DNA of 64,000 nucleotides from an uncultured Propionibacteriaceae bacterium (GTDB lineage Bacteria > Actinomycetota > Actinomycetes > Propionibacteriales > Propionibacteriaceae): NCBI GenBank assembly GCA_937965785.1, contig CALCKT010000064.1:1-64000 (forward strand), in the 5' to 3' direction. Both the position numbers and the translations under genes were made by a program. Position 1 is the first letter of the stretch. The number at the start of each line of letters is the position of its first letter. Below the pieces are notes generated by a model. It had not been told where the DNA came from. It worked only from the letters and a program-made list of their open reading frames with translations, and ran no database searches. Below, piece after piece: positions 22,957-31,582 of the stretch.

Positions 22957-23745
22957 TCACAGCGACCGGAGCCGGTTCTCGTCGAGCACCGGAAGTGTCT
23001 CACGAGTAACGGCGACCCGCTCCGGATCGACATCGACGAAGGCCAGATCGGGTTCCGCGCCCAGCTCCAGCAGGACCCGCCCGGTGGGATCCACCGCCAT
23101 CGAGTGGCCGATGCCCATCGGGCCGCTGGGGGTCTCCGCATCGCCTTGGAGCGCCTGATCCACCGCGACCACGAAGGAGACGGAATCCATCGCCCTGGCC
23201 GTCGTCAGAGTTCGCCACTGGTGCAGCTTCCCCGGGCCGGGCGCCCAGGATGCGCACACCACCATGACCGTTGCTCCTCCCAGCGCCAGGTCGATGAAAT
23301 GGGTGGGAAACCTCACGTCGTAACAGATGGCCAGCCCCAGCCCGTGCCCGGCGACCTCGATCGACGTCGACCGAAGCCCCGGTGCGACGGTTTCTGACTC
23401 GCGTTGACCGAGAGCGTCGAAAAGATGGATCTTGTCGTAGCGACCCTCGGATTCGCCCGTCGCCAGGAGCGTGTTGTGCACCCGGGCGCCGGGCGCCTTG
23501 GTGAACATGCCCGCAATGATGGTGATCCCGAGGTCACCGGCCAGGCGTCGCACGGCCGAGGCCCAGGGCCCGTCGAAGGCCTCGGCGACCTGGGCGGGTG
23601 CCCGGAGGAAGGAACACATGGTGGCCTCCGGGAACACCACCACGTCGGCCCCACCGCGGGCGGCGCGGCTGGCCGCGTCGGTGACCAACGCCAGGTTTTC
23701 CCGGGGATCGATGGTGGAACGGAGCTGTGCCAGGGCGAAACGCAT
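22957..23745 (-). CDS. carbon-nitrogen hydrolase (nitrilase/omega-amidase-like)
   Basis: Cytoplasmic amidase of the nitrilase superfamily, 262 residues, with the full Glu-Lys-Cys triad: Glu40 in VVFPEAT, Lys105 in YDKIHLFD and Cys141 in AICYDVRFP. The YDKIHLFD and CYDVRFP forms are those of the Nit1/Nit2 branch, whose known members repair or hydrolyse dicarboxylic acid monoamides or deaminated glutathione. The ATG at 23745 matches the start of the domain (MRFALAQLRS); the frame is open further up. Single gene, divergent from the phosphoesterase, tail-to-tail with the response regulator. Confidence 0.87.
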   Translation of the reverse strand: MRFALAQLRSTIDPRENLALVTDAASRAARGGADVVVFPEATMCSFLRAPAQVAEAFDGPWASAVRRLAGDLGITIIAGMFTKAPGARVHNTLLATGESEGRYDKIHLFDALGQRESETVAPGLRSTSIEVAGHGLGLAICYDVRFPTHFIDLALGGATVMVVCASWAPGPGKLHQWRTLTTARAMDSVSFVVAVDQALQGDAETPSGPMGIGHSMAVDPTGRVLLELGAEPDLAFVDVDPERVAVTRETLPVLDENRLRSL

Positions 23746-23842
23746 GTCTCCACTGTGACTGTGCGATATCCGTTGCACGACCCCGGGGTCTTCATCCGAC
23801 GGAGGCGATAGGCTCGCTGCGACCCTGAATGAAGGAGCCCAG

Positions 23843-25522
23843 ATGTCGCGACTCACGTTGCTGGCCACCACGGACGTCCACGGCGCCGCCCTGAACTGGG
23901 ACTACTACCGCGACCAGTCCTGGACCGGTGAAGCGGAGGCCGGGCTGGCCCAGCTGTCCACCGTCGTGGAACGCATCAGGGCCGAACGTGGGGCGGAGAG
24001 CGTGGCGTTGGTGGACAACGGCGACACCATCCAGGGAAACCCCCTGTGTACCTTCTTCGCCCGGCACGAGCCCGGGACCGAAAACCTGGTCCACCCGCTC
24101 GCGGCGGCGTTCAACGTCATGGGCTACGACGCGGCCAACATCGGAAACCACGAGTTCAACTACGGCCTCGATTTCCTCTACTCCTTCGAGCAGCAGCTCG
24201 ACCCGCTGCTGCTCGGAGCCAACGTCGTCGATCCCGGCTCGGGGCTGCCGGTGTTCCCGGCCTTCGTGCCCGTGACCCGCCGCCTCGACGGGCGGGAGAT
24301 CCGGATCGGGGTGCTCGGCCTGACCACACCGGGAGCGATGATCTGGGACCGCCAGCAGCTCGCCGGGAAGGTGGATGTCACCGACATGGTCGCCGCCGCA
24401 TCCTGCTGGGTGCCGAGGCTGCGTGAGGATTTTCTGTCCGACGTGGTCGTCGTCCTGTGCCACGCGGGGATCGGGCAGACCACCTACGCCACGAATGCCG
24501 ACGCGCCCGCCGAGAACCCGGCAAAGGAGATCGCGGAGCAGGTTCCCGGAATCGACGTCATGGTGATCGGACACACGCACCGCGACGAACCGGAGCAGTG
24601 GGTGAAATGCGAGGCCACGGGCCGTCCGGTCCTGCTCACCCAGCCGAGGGCCCACGCCGCAGGGCTGACGGAGACCGTCATCGAGGCCGAGCACGACGGC
24701 GGCTCCTGGCGCATCGAGGTGCTCGGCGCCACCCCCCACCGCGCCCGAGGGGAGGTGCCCGACCCGCGGGTGCTTGACGCCGTCGCCGAGGCCCATGCGG
24801 CCACCCGCACCCACGTGAACCGGCAGGTCGCGGTCTCCCCGCGGGAACTCAGCACCGCCGATTCCCGGTGGCGCGCCACCGGTGCCATCGACTTCATCCA
24901 GCGCGTCCAGGCCGCCACCGTCGCCGAGGCGCTGGCAGGCGGGGAGCACGCGGCCCTTCCCGTGATCAGCCTCACCGCCCCCACGTCACGGACCGCCGTC
25001 ATCCCGGAGGGGCCGGTCAGCATCCGCGATCTGGCGGGCGTCTACGTCTTCGACAACACCTTGGCGGCGGTGCTGCTGACCGGGGCCGAGCTCCGCGCCC
25101 ACCTGGAACACGCCGCCCGCTACTACGCCGACCTGCCCCGCGGCCGGCGTTTCGACCCCACCACCATGACCAGCGTCGAACGCGACGGCCAAACGATCTG
25201 GGATTACCAGTACGACATCGCCTGGGGCGTCGACTACGAGATCAACCTGAATGAACCGGTCGGGAGGCGCATCGAGGAGCTGCGCCACCCGGACGGCCGT
25301 CCGGTTGCCGCCGCCGACCGGTTCGCCGTCGCCCTGAACCACTACCGGCTCAGCGGGGCCGGCGACTACCGGCAGGTCGCGAACGCTCCGGTTCTCTACA
25401 ACGACATGCTCGACATTCGTCAGCTCCTGATCGACTGGGCCCTGACCCGTGGCATCGACGTCCCCGAGGAGGAGAACTGGCGTCTCGTATTCGAGGATCC
25501 ACTCGATAGTGTGAACCCGTGA
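23843..25522 (+). CDS. 5'-nucleotidase / 2',3'-cyclic phosphodiesterase family metallophosphoesterase
   Basis: 559-residue two-domain phosphoesterase of the UshA/CpdB type. The metallophosphatase motifs run in order: TTDVHG (metal), DNGDTIQGN, GNHEFNYG, CHAGIGQ and GHTHRDEP. The C-terminal nucleotide-binding domain occupies about residues 330-540, including VYVFDNTLAAVLLTGAELRAHLEHAARYY. Unlike most relatives it lacks any signal peptide, starting MSRLTLLATTDVHG, so it appears to act in the cytoplasm. Its stop overlaps the GTG start of the next gene. Confidence 0.86.
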   Translation: MSRLTLLATTDVHGAALNWDYYRDQSWTGEAEAGLAQLSTVVERIRAERGAESVALVDNGDTIQGNPLCTFFARHEPGTENLVHPLAAAFNVMGYDAANIGNHEFNYGLDFLYSFEQQLDPLLLGANVVDPGSGLPVFPAFVPVTRRLDGREIRIGVLGLTTPGAMIWDRQQLAGKVDVTDMVAAASCWVPRLREDFLSDVVVVLCHAGIGQTTYATNADAPAENPAKEIAEQVPGIDVMVIGHTHRDEPEQWVKCEATGRPVLLTQPRAHAAGLTETVIEAEHDGGSWRIEVLGATPHRARGEVPDPRVLDAVAEAHAATRTHVNRQVAVSPRELSTADSRWRATGAIDFIQRVQAATVAEALAGGEHAALPVISLTAPTSRTAVIPEGPVSIRDLAGVYVFDNTLAAVLLTGAELRAHLEHAARYYADLPRGRRFDPTTMTSVERDGQTIWDYQYDIAWGVDYEINLNEPVGRRIEELRHPDGRPVAAADRFAVALNHYRLSGAGDYRQVANAPVLYNDMLDIRQLLIDWALTRGIDVPEEENWRLVFEDPLDSVNP

Positions 25523-26781
25523 ACGACTGGTTCGCATCCTGGGGACGCCTCCTGGCCGACACCGGCCGGGTCCTGCGCGACCACTGGCCGCAGCTCGTCG
25601 GCCTGTGTCTGATCGGGATCATCGGGCGCATGGGGTTTTTGTGGCTGGCGGTGTGGGCTTCGGGGATCAACGGGACCCTCGGCGCGCTGATCCTTCCCCT
25701 GGCGCCGCTCAGCACCCTCATCACGCTGATCCTCATGCTGCGGGTGGCCTCGGAAACCCTGCCTGCCTTCAGCCACACCTACCGGGGCAACACCTTCCGG
25801 GAACGCTGGCGCCACCACCTGCTGGTTGCCACGGAGGTCCTGCTGCCCTTCCTGGCGGCCTACGCCGCCCAGGGCCTGGTGGCCCAGGATTCGCGTCTCT
25901 ACATTCACGACATCACCTACGACGAGAGCGGCAATTTTCTGTATCTCAACTCTGATAGGTACAGCTACGGGGAGGGCTGGTACCTGGCGGCCATGGTCAT
26001 CGGGGCGATCCTGATCCGCAAGACCATTGCCCTGACGGAGGCATTCCGCCGCTCCGTCGTGATCGCCCTGATCGCCATCTACCTCGAGGCGTTCTGGATG
26101 GTCACCCTGACCAACGTCTTCATGTGGCAGGTCAAGGAGATCGGGTGGTGGCTCCGGGACCGGGCCGTCGTCGACGCCGTCATTGCTCAGCTGGAGGGAT
26201 TCATGTCGTGGCTGGGGCCGGTCAGGGAGTTTCTCCTGCCCGGCTGGGAGTGGCTGGTGAAAACCTGCACGGGTCTCGGTCCCCTGGTCGTGCTGCCGTT
26301 GGCCTGGCTCGCCATCGGGGCCTCCAGCTATCAGACGGATCTCGTCACACGCACCGACCGTTCGTCAGCGTCGCGGCGCCTGGGGAAGAGTTTCGAGCGG
26401 GTCCCGGGATTCTGGCGCAGGGTGTTGGAGGAGACCGGGGAACCCGTTCTGGTTCCCCTGCGAGCCCTCCGGGGGGCCCTGTCGCGGGTGCTAATCGCGG
26501 GACCCGCCCCCGTCGTGATGTTCTGCCTGTCCTTCGTGGCGGTCGACCAGGTGCAGGTCGGGGTCGCGTGGCTGCTCCGGGAAGCGGTCGGCCCGCGTCC
26601 CTACGGGTTTGACCTGGCTCTGCGACCATACCTGGACTCGGCCTCGCAGCTCGTCTACTCCGTGCTGGCCATGGCCCTGCTCGCGGCCTCCGTGAACCTG
26701 GTGGCCGGGGGCAGGCGAATTGCGACCTCCCGGCTGGTTCCTCCGGGGACTCGGGGAGCCGTTCCCCGGAGGAGTCTATAG
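25519..26781 (+). CDS. multi-pass membrane protein, unrecognised
   Basis: 420 residues with about seven to nine membrane segments, clustered near 25-75, 105-125, 155-200, 230-275 and 315-400. I recognise no family motif. The GTG start overlaps the phosphoesterase stop (GTGA), so the pair is co-transcribed. Its 3' end overlaps the end of the convergent hypothetical gene by 6 bases. The hydrophilic strip SYQTDLVTRTDRSSASRRLG around 275-295 would face the cytoplasm. Confidence 0.7.
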   Translation: MNDWFASWGRLLADTGRVLRDHWPQLVGLCLIGIIGRMGFLWLAVWASGINGTLGALILPLAPLSTLITLILMLRVASETLPAFSHTYRGNTFRERWRHHLLVATEVLLPFLAAYAAQGLVAQDSRLYIHDITYDESGNFLYLNSDRYSYGEGWYLAAMVIGAILIRKTIALTEAFRRSVVIALIAIYLEAFWMVTLTNVFMWQVKEIGWWLRDRAVVDAVIAQLEGFMSWLGPVREFLLPGWEWLVKTCTGLGPLVVLPLAWLAIGASSYQTDLVTRTDRSSASRRLGKSFERVPGFWRRVLEETGEPVLVPLRALRGALSRVLIAGPAPVVMFCLSFVAVDQVQVGVAWLLREAVGPRPYGFDLALRPYLDSASQLVYSVLAMALLAASVNLVAGGRRIATSRLVPPGTRGAVPRRSL

Positions 26782-27384
26782 CGGGATGTACAGGTAATCC
26801 GGGGAGTGCCAGGACAGGCGCAACCCCTGCGGGGTGACGCCCGTGGGTAGGGCGAAGGCCAGGCTGATGGGCCAGGTCCTCGGACGGGGAGGGGTGGTCT
26901 CGACGAGTGTGATGCCGTCCCAGTCGAACGAGGGACCGGGGGTGTCGGGCGGGGTGCAGCTTCGGAAAGCCGAGGGGGAAAACCCTTTTTCGGTGGCGGT
27001 GGTCTTGCCACCTTCAATTCCGTAACGAACCCCGTCCGCTTCCAGCTCCACCGTGCATGCGATCAGAACCTGGTCCGGTTCCGCCTCGAACTCCAGATCA
27101 ACCCGCCAGAGCTGCGCTCCGGCGTCGGCGCGAATGTCCTCGTGCTGATCGACGGCCTGCACATCCTTCACACGCACGGCCACCTCCAGGCTGAAGGTGG
27201 TGCCTGATTCGGTGTATCGCTGGTGCAGTGCTCCTTGCCTGGGCTGTGTCTCGACGCGGTTCAGGGTGGTCCGGGGCAGGTACTGGTTGAGCAGGCGCTG
27301 CGAGCATGCGAGCGTCGCACAGATCAGGAGGGGGATCAGCGCGATCACCCAGCCGGTGTTGCGCTTCCACCAGGCCGATCTCAT
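26776..27384 (-). CDS. membrane-anchored hypothetical protein (group of three, third)
   Basis: 202 residues: one N-terminal membrane segment (WVIALIPLLICATLACSQ) then an extracytoplasmic domain of beta-type sequence (SLEVAVRVKDVQAVDQHEDIR, LWRVDLEFEAEPDQVLIACTVEL). The Cys in the first segment is not in a convincing lipobox. The ATG at 27384 overlaps the upstream stop by 4 bases. It shares organisation with the two genes upstream: short cytoplasmic end, single anchor and an Ig-like outer domain. Function unknown. Confidence 0.6.
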   Translation of the reverse strand: MRSAWWKRNTGWVIALIPLLICATLACSQRLLNQYLPRTTLNRVETQPRQGALHQRYTESGTTFSLEVAVRVKDVQAVDQHEDIRADAGAQLWRVDLEFEAEPDQVLIACTVELEADGVRYGIEGGKTTATEKGFSPSAFRSCTPPDTPGPSFDWDGITLVETTPPRPRTWPISLAFALPTGVTPQGLRLSWHSPDYLYIPL

Positions 27385-28052
27385 GCCTTCCCCTTGGTGC
27401 GCGGTGCCGTGATGGTTATGCGTTGCGTCGTCGCCCCCAGTTGTTCCGCTCCGGCCTCGTCGATCTCCAGATCGATCGCCGCCACGTCGTCCGGGCCTTC
27501 GGATCGTGGTTGGTTCGTGGACAGGTGGAGTTGCGCGTTCGGCAGGGCGTCCTTCGACACCTCCAGGGCAAATTCGCACCCCAGGATCAGTCCCGGCTGA
27601 GCCGGTCCGCAGGGGCTGGAGAGACTGCGTTCATGGTTGAAGATGCGGTCCCTGCCATCCTTCAGCTCAACTCCTCTCAGGAATCGTTGTTCCCCCTTCG
27701 GGGTGAAATCCAGGGTAACGACGAGCCAGACCCCGGACGTGGTGGCGACGGATCCCGGGGATTTCACCTCGGCGGCGGAACGCACATCGGTGATCGTGAC
27801 CGTGCCGGTTCTGAATTCCACTTTCTGCCCCACTTTCCCGGGGCGCAGGAAGGGGGCGGCGGCAACGGTGTCGCGGTCCGGCAGCTGGGTGGTGAGCCAC
27901 GAACCGAGCAGCAGCGCCGCGGTCAGCGACAACACGGTGAGCCAACGGGGGAGCCGTTGCCGGGAAACCTTGCCCGGGCCCGGTCCCGTGAGCAGCCCGG
28001 GTGGGATTTCGTGGCCCGGAGGTGCGGTCCGGCCTTGCCTGGGAAAGGTCAT
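27381..28052 (-). CDS. membrane-anchored hypothetical protein, DUF4352-like
   Basis: 223 residues. A Pro-rich cytoplasmic N-terminus, one membrane segment (WLTVLSLTAALLLGSWL) and an outer domain with VEFRTGTVTITDVRSAAE and GVWLVVTLDFTPKGEQ, the general pattern of DUF4352-type Ig-like domains in which a 'W-v-Vt-l' strand follows a loop. The start at 28052 overlaps the upstream stop by 4 bases (ATGA). Middle member of a coupled trio. Function unknown. Confidence 0.6.
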   Translation of the reverse strand: MTFPRQGRTAPPGHEIPPGLLTGPGPGKVSRQRLPRWLTVLSLTAALLLGSWLTTQLPDRDTVAAAPFLRPGKVGQKVEFRTGTVTITDVRSAAEVKSPGSVATTSGVWLVVTLDFTPKGEQRFLRGVELKDGRDRIFNHERSLSSPCGPAQPGLILGCEFALEVSKDALPNAQLHLSTNQPRSEGPDDVAAIDLEIDEAGAEQLGATTQRITITAPRTKGKA

Positions 28053-28723
28053 TGTTGTTTCAACTCCTCCACTGTGAGGGTGGCGGAGAATTTCTTCTCC
28101 GGATCGAACCAACCCTTCTCCCCGGTCAACGAGCTTGTGCGGTAGGAGTTCTCGGACAATGTCACGGTGAGTTCCTCCGGCAGGGGTTCGGAGTCGTGCT
28201 GTTGCCAGGCCGCGACGATTTTCTGGGTGAGGTCGGGTTGGAAGGAAGCCGGGGGCAGACCGTCCGGCAGCCGGCGCAGCACCGGGTCGGTGGCGGACGA
28301 GGCGAATTCGGAGGCGAGGCCGTCGGCCTGGAGGGACAGCGACTTGCTCAGGAGAGCCGAGTAGACGTACTGCTGTGTGGTGTTCGTCGCCTCCATGGTG
28401 ATGAGCAGCCAGCGCTTTCCCGGCTTGGGCAGGAAGGTTGGTTTGGCCTCCACGGCCTGGAACGCCTTCAGGAATTTCACGTCGAAGGGATCGGCGTGCA
28501 CCGTTTCTCCGGCGGCCACGACCGGGAGTGTCTTGTCGCGTTCGGCCAGGATCGTGTCCCAGCCACCGAACAGGCTGATGAGTCCAGCGATGATCAATCC
28601 CGCGACGAGGGTCACACCCAGACAGGAGACGAATCCCGAACCCTTGCCCTTGATACGGGGGGTGGGCAGCGGTTCACCGGAAACCGGATTCCGTCCGGGC
28701 GGTGGGACCTGCTGCGTCGTCAT
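28049..28723 (-). CDS. membrane-anchored hypothetical protein (group of three, first)
   Basis: 224 residues: cytoplasmic Pro-rich N-terminus (TTQQVPPPGRNPVSGEPLP), one membrane segment (VSCLGVTLVAGLIIAGLISL) and an outer domain containing GKRWLLITMEATNTTQQYVY, the same 'WLlItmeatN' strand pattern as its neighbour. The ATG at 28723 is preferred to a TTG at 28729. First of the trio; the ABC transporter permease gene ends 64 bases upstream, so co-transcription with that operon is possible. Confidence 0.6.
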   Translation of the reverse strand: MTTQQVPPPGRNPVSGEPLPTPRIKGKGSGFVSCLGVTLVAGLIIAGLISLFGGWDTILAERDKTLPVVAAGETVHADPFDVKFLKAFQAVEAKPTFLPKPGKRWLLITMEATNTTQQYVYSALLSKSLSLQADGLASEFASSATDPVLRRLPDGLPPASFQPDLTQKIVAAWQQHDSEPLPEELTVTLSENSYRTSSLTGEKGWFDPEKKFSATLTVEELKQQ

Positions 28724-28787
28724 GCACAAGGATTCTACGGTCCCGCCCGCCGGCTGGGTCCGGGACGGTCCAGCCGGCGGGGTCCGG

Positions 28788-29486
28788 TCAGCTGCCGCGG
28801 ACGCTCGCCCTGCGGAAGAACGCGGCGGTCCCGGTCAGCGCCAGAACGGTTACCAGGGCCAGGGAACCCGCCAGCCAGCCGGCATTGAAGTGTGCGGCGA
28901 ACCGGGCCCAGTCCCAGCAGAGGCTGATGAGCCAGAGCGTGGTCATGAAAATGGCCATGGTGGTTGCCGCGTGGAGCAGCAGGCCGAGCGTCCCCCGCCA
29001 GAGCCAGGCGGCGGCCACCGACGCCCCCATGGCCATTGTCGCCAACAGCGACAGCGGGGTGAGCCACCAGAAGGTGAACCAACTCCCGTGATCCAACAGG
29101 CCTGCTCCGAAGATGGGCTGATTGATGAACCATCCCCCGGTGGCCCCCTCCAGCACCAGCATGCCGGCCAGGAGCAGGGTGTTGTAGACGACCGCCTGGA
29201 GGTGGTGGAGCAGATTTCCCAGGACGATGTCACGCCGGGTGATACCTAGGGCTGTTGCCAGGGGGAAACAGGTGGCCAGGGCGGTGATGGCGGATGCCAG
29301 CAGGGAGACGGCGATGGCTGTGCTGCCGCCTCCCGCCGCGATGTGGAGTTCCTGGCCAGTGGTCAGCAGAAGGGACCGGAAAACCAGTATGAAGGCCACC
29401 GTGCCGAAGGCGATGATGGGGCTTAGGTACCAGCAGGTCATGCGTCGCGACAGGATGATGCGCGCCATGGCGAGTGAGCGTTTCAT
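28788..29486 (-). CDS. ABC transporter membrane subunit
   Basis: 232 residues with about six membrane segments (for example YLSPIIAFGTVAFILVF and a closing AGWLAGSLALVTVLALTG), no enzymatic motifs. Its start overlaps the ATPase stop by 4 bases, so it is the permease of that ATPase. The GntR-ATPase-permease order is that of YtrA-type systems, which respond to cell-wall-active compounds in Firmicutes; the actual substrate here is unknown. Confidence 0.72.
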   Translation of the reverse strand: MKRSLAMARIILSRRMTCWYLSPIIAFGTVAFILVFRSLLLTTGQELHIAAGGGSTAIAVSLLASAITALATCFPLATALGITRRDIVLGNLLHHLQAVVYNTLLLAGMLVLEGATGGWFINQPIFGAGLLDHGSWFTFWWLTPLSLLATMAMGASVAAAWLWRGTLGLLLHAATTMAIFMTTLWLISLCWDWARFAAHFNAGWLAGSLALVTVLALTGTAAFFRRASVRGS

Positions 29487-30361
29487 GCCGCCACCCCCGT
29501 GCCGTCGAGCCCGTAGGCGGCCACCAGGGTGTGGAGATCCGTCGCCTCCACGGTGAGGCCGGCGGCCTTCGCCTGTGCGGCGAGGCCGGGGTTGTTCTCG
29601 ACGATGACCGTGCTCATCGCCCCCACCTGGGTGCTGCGCAGGACGGAGCGTCCCGGCAGCAGCGCATCCACGCGTTCCCGGGAACCGGTCAGGGTCAGGG
29701 CCCTGGAGCGGAAGTCATCGATGTTTCCGGTGGTCCGCACCCGGCCTGCGTGCAGGAGAACGATGTCCTCGAACAGGTTCTCCATCTCGTCGATGAGGTG
29801 CGTGGAGATGAGGATGGTGCGGGGGTGTTCGGTGTAGTCGGCGAGCAGGAGGTCGTAGAACAGGGTGCGGGCCGTGGCGTCCATGCCGAGGTAGGGTTCG
29901 TCGAAGATCGTGATGGGCGCGCGGGAGGCAGTTGCGATCAGGACGGCGACGGCTGAGAGTTGGCCGCGCGACAGTTTCTTGAGCGTCCGTTTGCGGGGGA
30001 TGCCGAACTCCCCGGCGATCCGATGTGCCAGGCCGATGTCCCAGCTCCCGTAGAGGACGGGGCCGAGCCGCAGGATGTGTTCCAGCCGGTACTCGTCGGG
30101 GTAGTGCTGGGTGTCGCGGATGAAACAGGTCCGGGCCAGGACGGAGGCGTTCTCGCGCGGGTTGCGCCCGAACACCCGGATGGTTCCGGAGGTGGGGCGT
30201 TCCTGCGCGGTGACCAGCGACAGGGTAACGGTCTTGCCTGCGCCGTTGCGTCCGAGCAGACCGGTGATGACATCCTGGCGGAATTCCAGGTTCAGGTCGT
30301 CGACGGCGGTGACGGTGCCGAAGCGTTTCGTCACGCCGTCGAGGGTTATGGCGGCGGTCAT
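29483..30361 (-). CDS. ABC transporter ATP-binding protein
   Basis: 292-residue ATPase. Walker A GLLGRNGAGKTVTLSL, a degenerate signature LSRGQLSAVAVLIA (G to R in LSGGQ), Walker B ITIFDEPYLGMD, H-loop ILISTHLIDE, and a C-terminal domain of about 80 residues as in bacitracin/lantibiotic-export type ATPases. It overlaps the GntR regulator stop upstream and the permease start downstream, so the three are one transcript under GntR control. Confidence 0.85.
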   Translation of the reverse strand: MTAAITLDGVTKRFGTVTAVDDLNLEFRQDVITGLLGRNGAGKTVTLSLVTAQERPTSGTIRVFGRNPRENASVLARTCFIRDTQHYPDEYRLEHILRLGPVLYGSWDIGLAHRIAGEFGIPRKRTLKKLSRGQLSAVAVLIATASRAPITIFDEPYLGMDATARTLFYDLLLADYTEHPRTILISTHLIDEMENLFEDIVLLHAGRVRTTGNIDDFRSRALTLTGSRERVDALLPGRSVLRSTQVGAMSTVIVENNPGLAAQAKAAGLTVEATDLHTLVAAYGLDGTGVAA

Positions 30362-30717
30362 GGGTTGACCTCTTTCTGGATGAGGGCGATCAGTTCCCGT
30401 CCGCTGATGCCGAGGGTTGCCGCCTCGGCGATCAGCGGGCGGACGTACCGGTCAACCAGGGCTTGGCGCCGCTCCTCGATCAGGTGGAGCCTGGCGCCGT
30501 CGGCGACGAACATTCCGATCCCGCGGCGTTTGATCAGGACGCCCCGCTCTACCAGCAACGCGATTGCGCGGTTCGCGGTTGCCGGGTTGATGCGGTGGAA
30601 CACGGCGAGTTCGTTGATCGACGGTGCCTTCGCGCCGTCGGGGTAGGTGCCCGCGACGATCTCGGCACACAGCTGGTCGGCCAGCTGCATGAAGATGGGG
30701 GTGGAATCGTCGAACAC
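30358..30717 (-). CDS. GntR-family regulator, YtrA subfamily
   Basis: 119-residue repressor with a GntR winged helix (PIFMQLADQLCAEIVAGTYPDGAKAPSINELAVFHRINPATANRAIALLVERGVL) and the short C-terminal dimerisation helices that mark the YtrA subfamily. GTG start at 30717 with AGGAGG upstream. It heads the ABC transporter operon and faces a palindromic operator over its own promoter, which implies autorepression. Confidence 0.88.
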   Translation of the reverse strand: MFDDSTPIFMQLADQLCAEIVAGTYPDGAKAPSINELAVFHRINPATANRAIALLVERGVLIKRRGIGMFVADGARLHLIEERRQALVDRYVRPLIAEAATLGISGRELIALIQKEVNP

Positions 30718-30727
30718 ATACCCTCCT

Positions 30728-30776
30728 GGTTAGTTAGTACACCAACTAACCTACTAGGTGCCCCCGTCCGGGTCAA
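30728..30776 (-). promoter_or_regulatory. GntR operon promoter and palindromic operator
   Basis: Minus-strand promoter: -35 TTGACC (30776-30771), 17 bases, -10 TAGGTT (30753-30748). The dyad GGTTAGTTAGT/ACCAACTAACC (30728-30738 and 30741-30751, one mismatch) covers the -10 and start point, the usual position for repression by a YtrA-type GntR protein. Confidence 0.65.
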
Positions 30777-31459
30777 GGGACCAGGGGACGGGGCCGCCTG
30801 CGCCTCCGCGCCACGAGCACGATTCCGGCACCGACGCCCACCAGCGCGATCACCCCGAGGGTGAACCACAGCCAGTTCAGGTCCGGGTCGGCGGATGCGG
30901 TGGCCCGCATACCCTCCTTGAGGTACATGTCCTTCGGGTCGGACCACGTGACGGTGTTGCCCTCGATCCTGCCGCTGCCGCTGGCGCTCAGGACGCGACC
31001 CGGAAAGGTCACGCGGACCTCGAAGTCGGTGAATATGCTCGCCGACTCCGTGGAGGCGTTACCGGATCCGCTGGAATACCTGAAGGTCCATTCCCTTCGG
31101 GTCTCGTCGTAGGTGATGATCTGGGCCTGGTCGGGAGCCGGGCCAATCAGTCTCTTGTGGTTGATGGGCAGCTCACCCGTGAACCGGCAGGCGTGGAACA
31201 TGTCGTCCTCGTACGGGGCCTGCGCGAGTTCCTCCGGGGTCTGCGCGTGTTCCGCGACTGTTCTGCAGATGTTCTCCACCGTGAGGTCTTCGGGAGCTTT
31301 TACACCGTTCTCCGGTTTCCGGACCCCGATGTTCCAGTTCAATCTGACGTGTTCCTTGTCGACTATTTCGTACTCCACCCGATACCTGATACAGGAGGTG
31401 AGTCCCAGCAGGAGGGGAAGAAGCAGAAGCAGGGTGCTGAATCGTCGTTGTTTCGTCAT
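30773..31459 (-). CDS. LppM-type lipoprotein
   Basis: 228 residues. A lipoprotein signal (LLLLPLLLGLTSC, Cys about 23), an LppM/DUF3153-like outer domain with YRVEYEIVDKEHVRLNW near the start and GRVLSASGSGRIEGNTVTWSD late, then a C-terminal membrane helix (WLWFTLGVIALVGVGAGIVLV) and an Arg-rich tail. The known mycobacterial relative LppM sits in the envelope and affects lipoglycan balance; that role is only suggestive here. Single gene; its 3' end abuts the GntR promoter. Confidence 0.78.
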   Translation of the reverse strand: MTKQRRFSTLLLLLPLLLGLTSCIRYRVEYEIVDKEHVRLNWNIGVRKPENGVKAPEDLTVENICRTVAEHAQTPEELAQAPYEDDMFHACRFTGELPINHKRLIGPAPDQAQIITYDETRREWTFRYSSGSGNASTESASIFTDFEVRVTFPGRVLSASGSGRIEGNTVTWSDPKDMYLKEGMRATASADPDLNWLWFTLGVIALVGVGAGIVLVARRRRRPRPLVP

Positions 31460-31517
31460 GACCAGAATCTACTGGCAGGAAGGACGCATGGGACGCGATC
31501 CGCGATGTTTCCAACTG

Positions 31518-31574
31518 CACGAAACGCCGTGGAGAACGGCCCCGCGACGGGCGCTGGTTCCACGGCGTTTCGTG
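31518..31574 (-). terminator. terminator of the glucitol-type PTS operon
   Basis: A perfect 16-bp stem (31518-31533 with 31559-31574) with a 25-base GC-rich loop, 9 bases after the stop of the last operon gene. No strong T-run, so it may also serve as a transcript-end stabiliser. Confidence 0.65.
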
Positions 31575-31582
31575 AACGAGGG

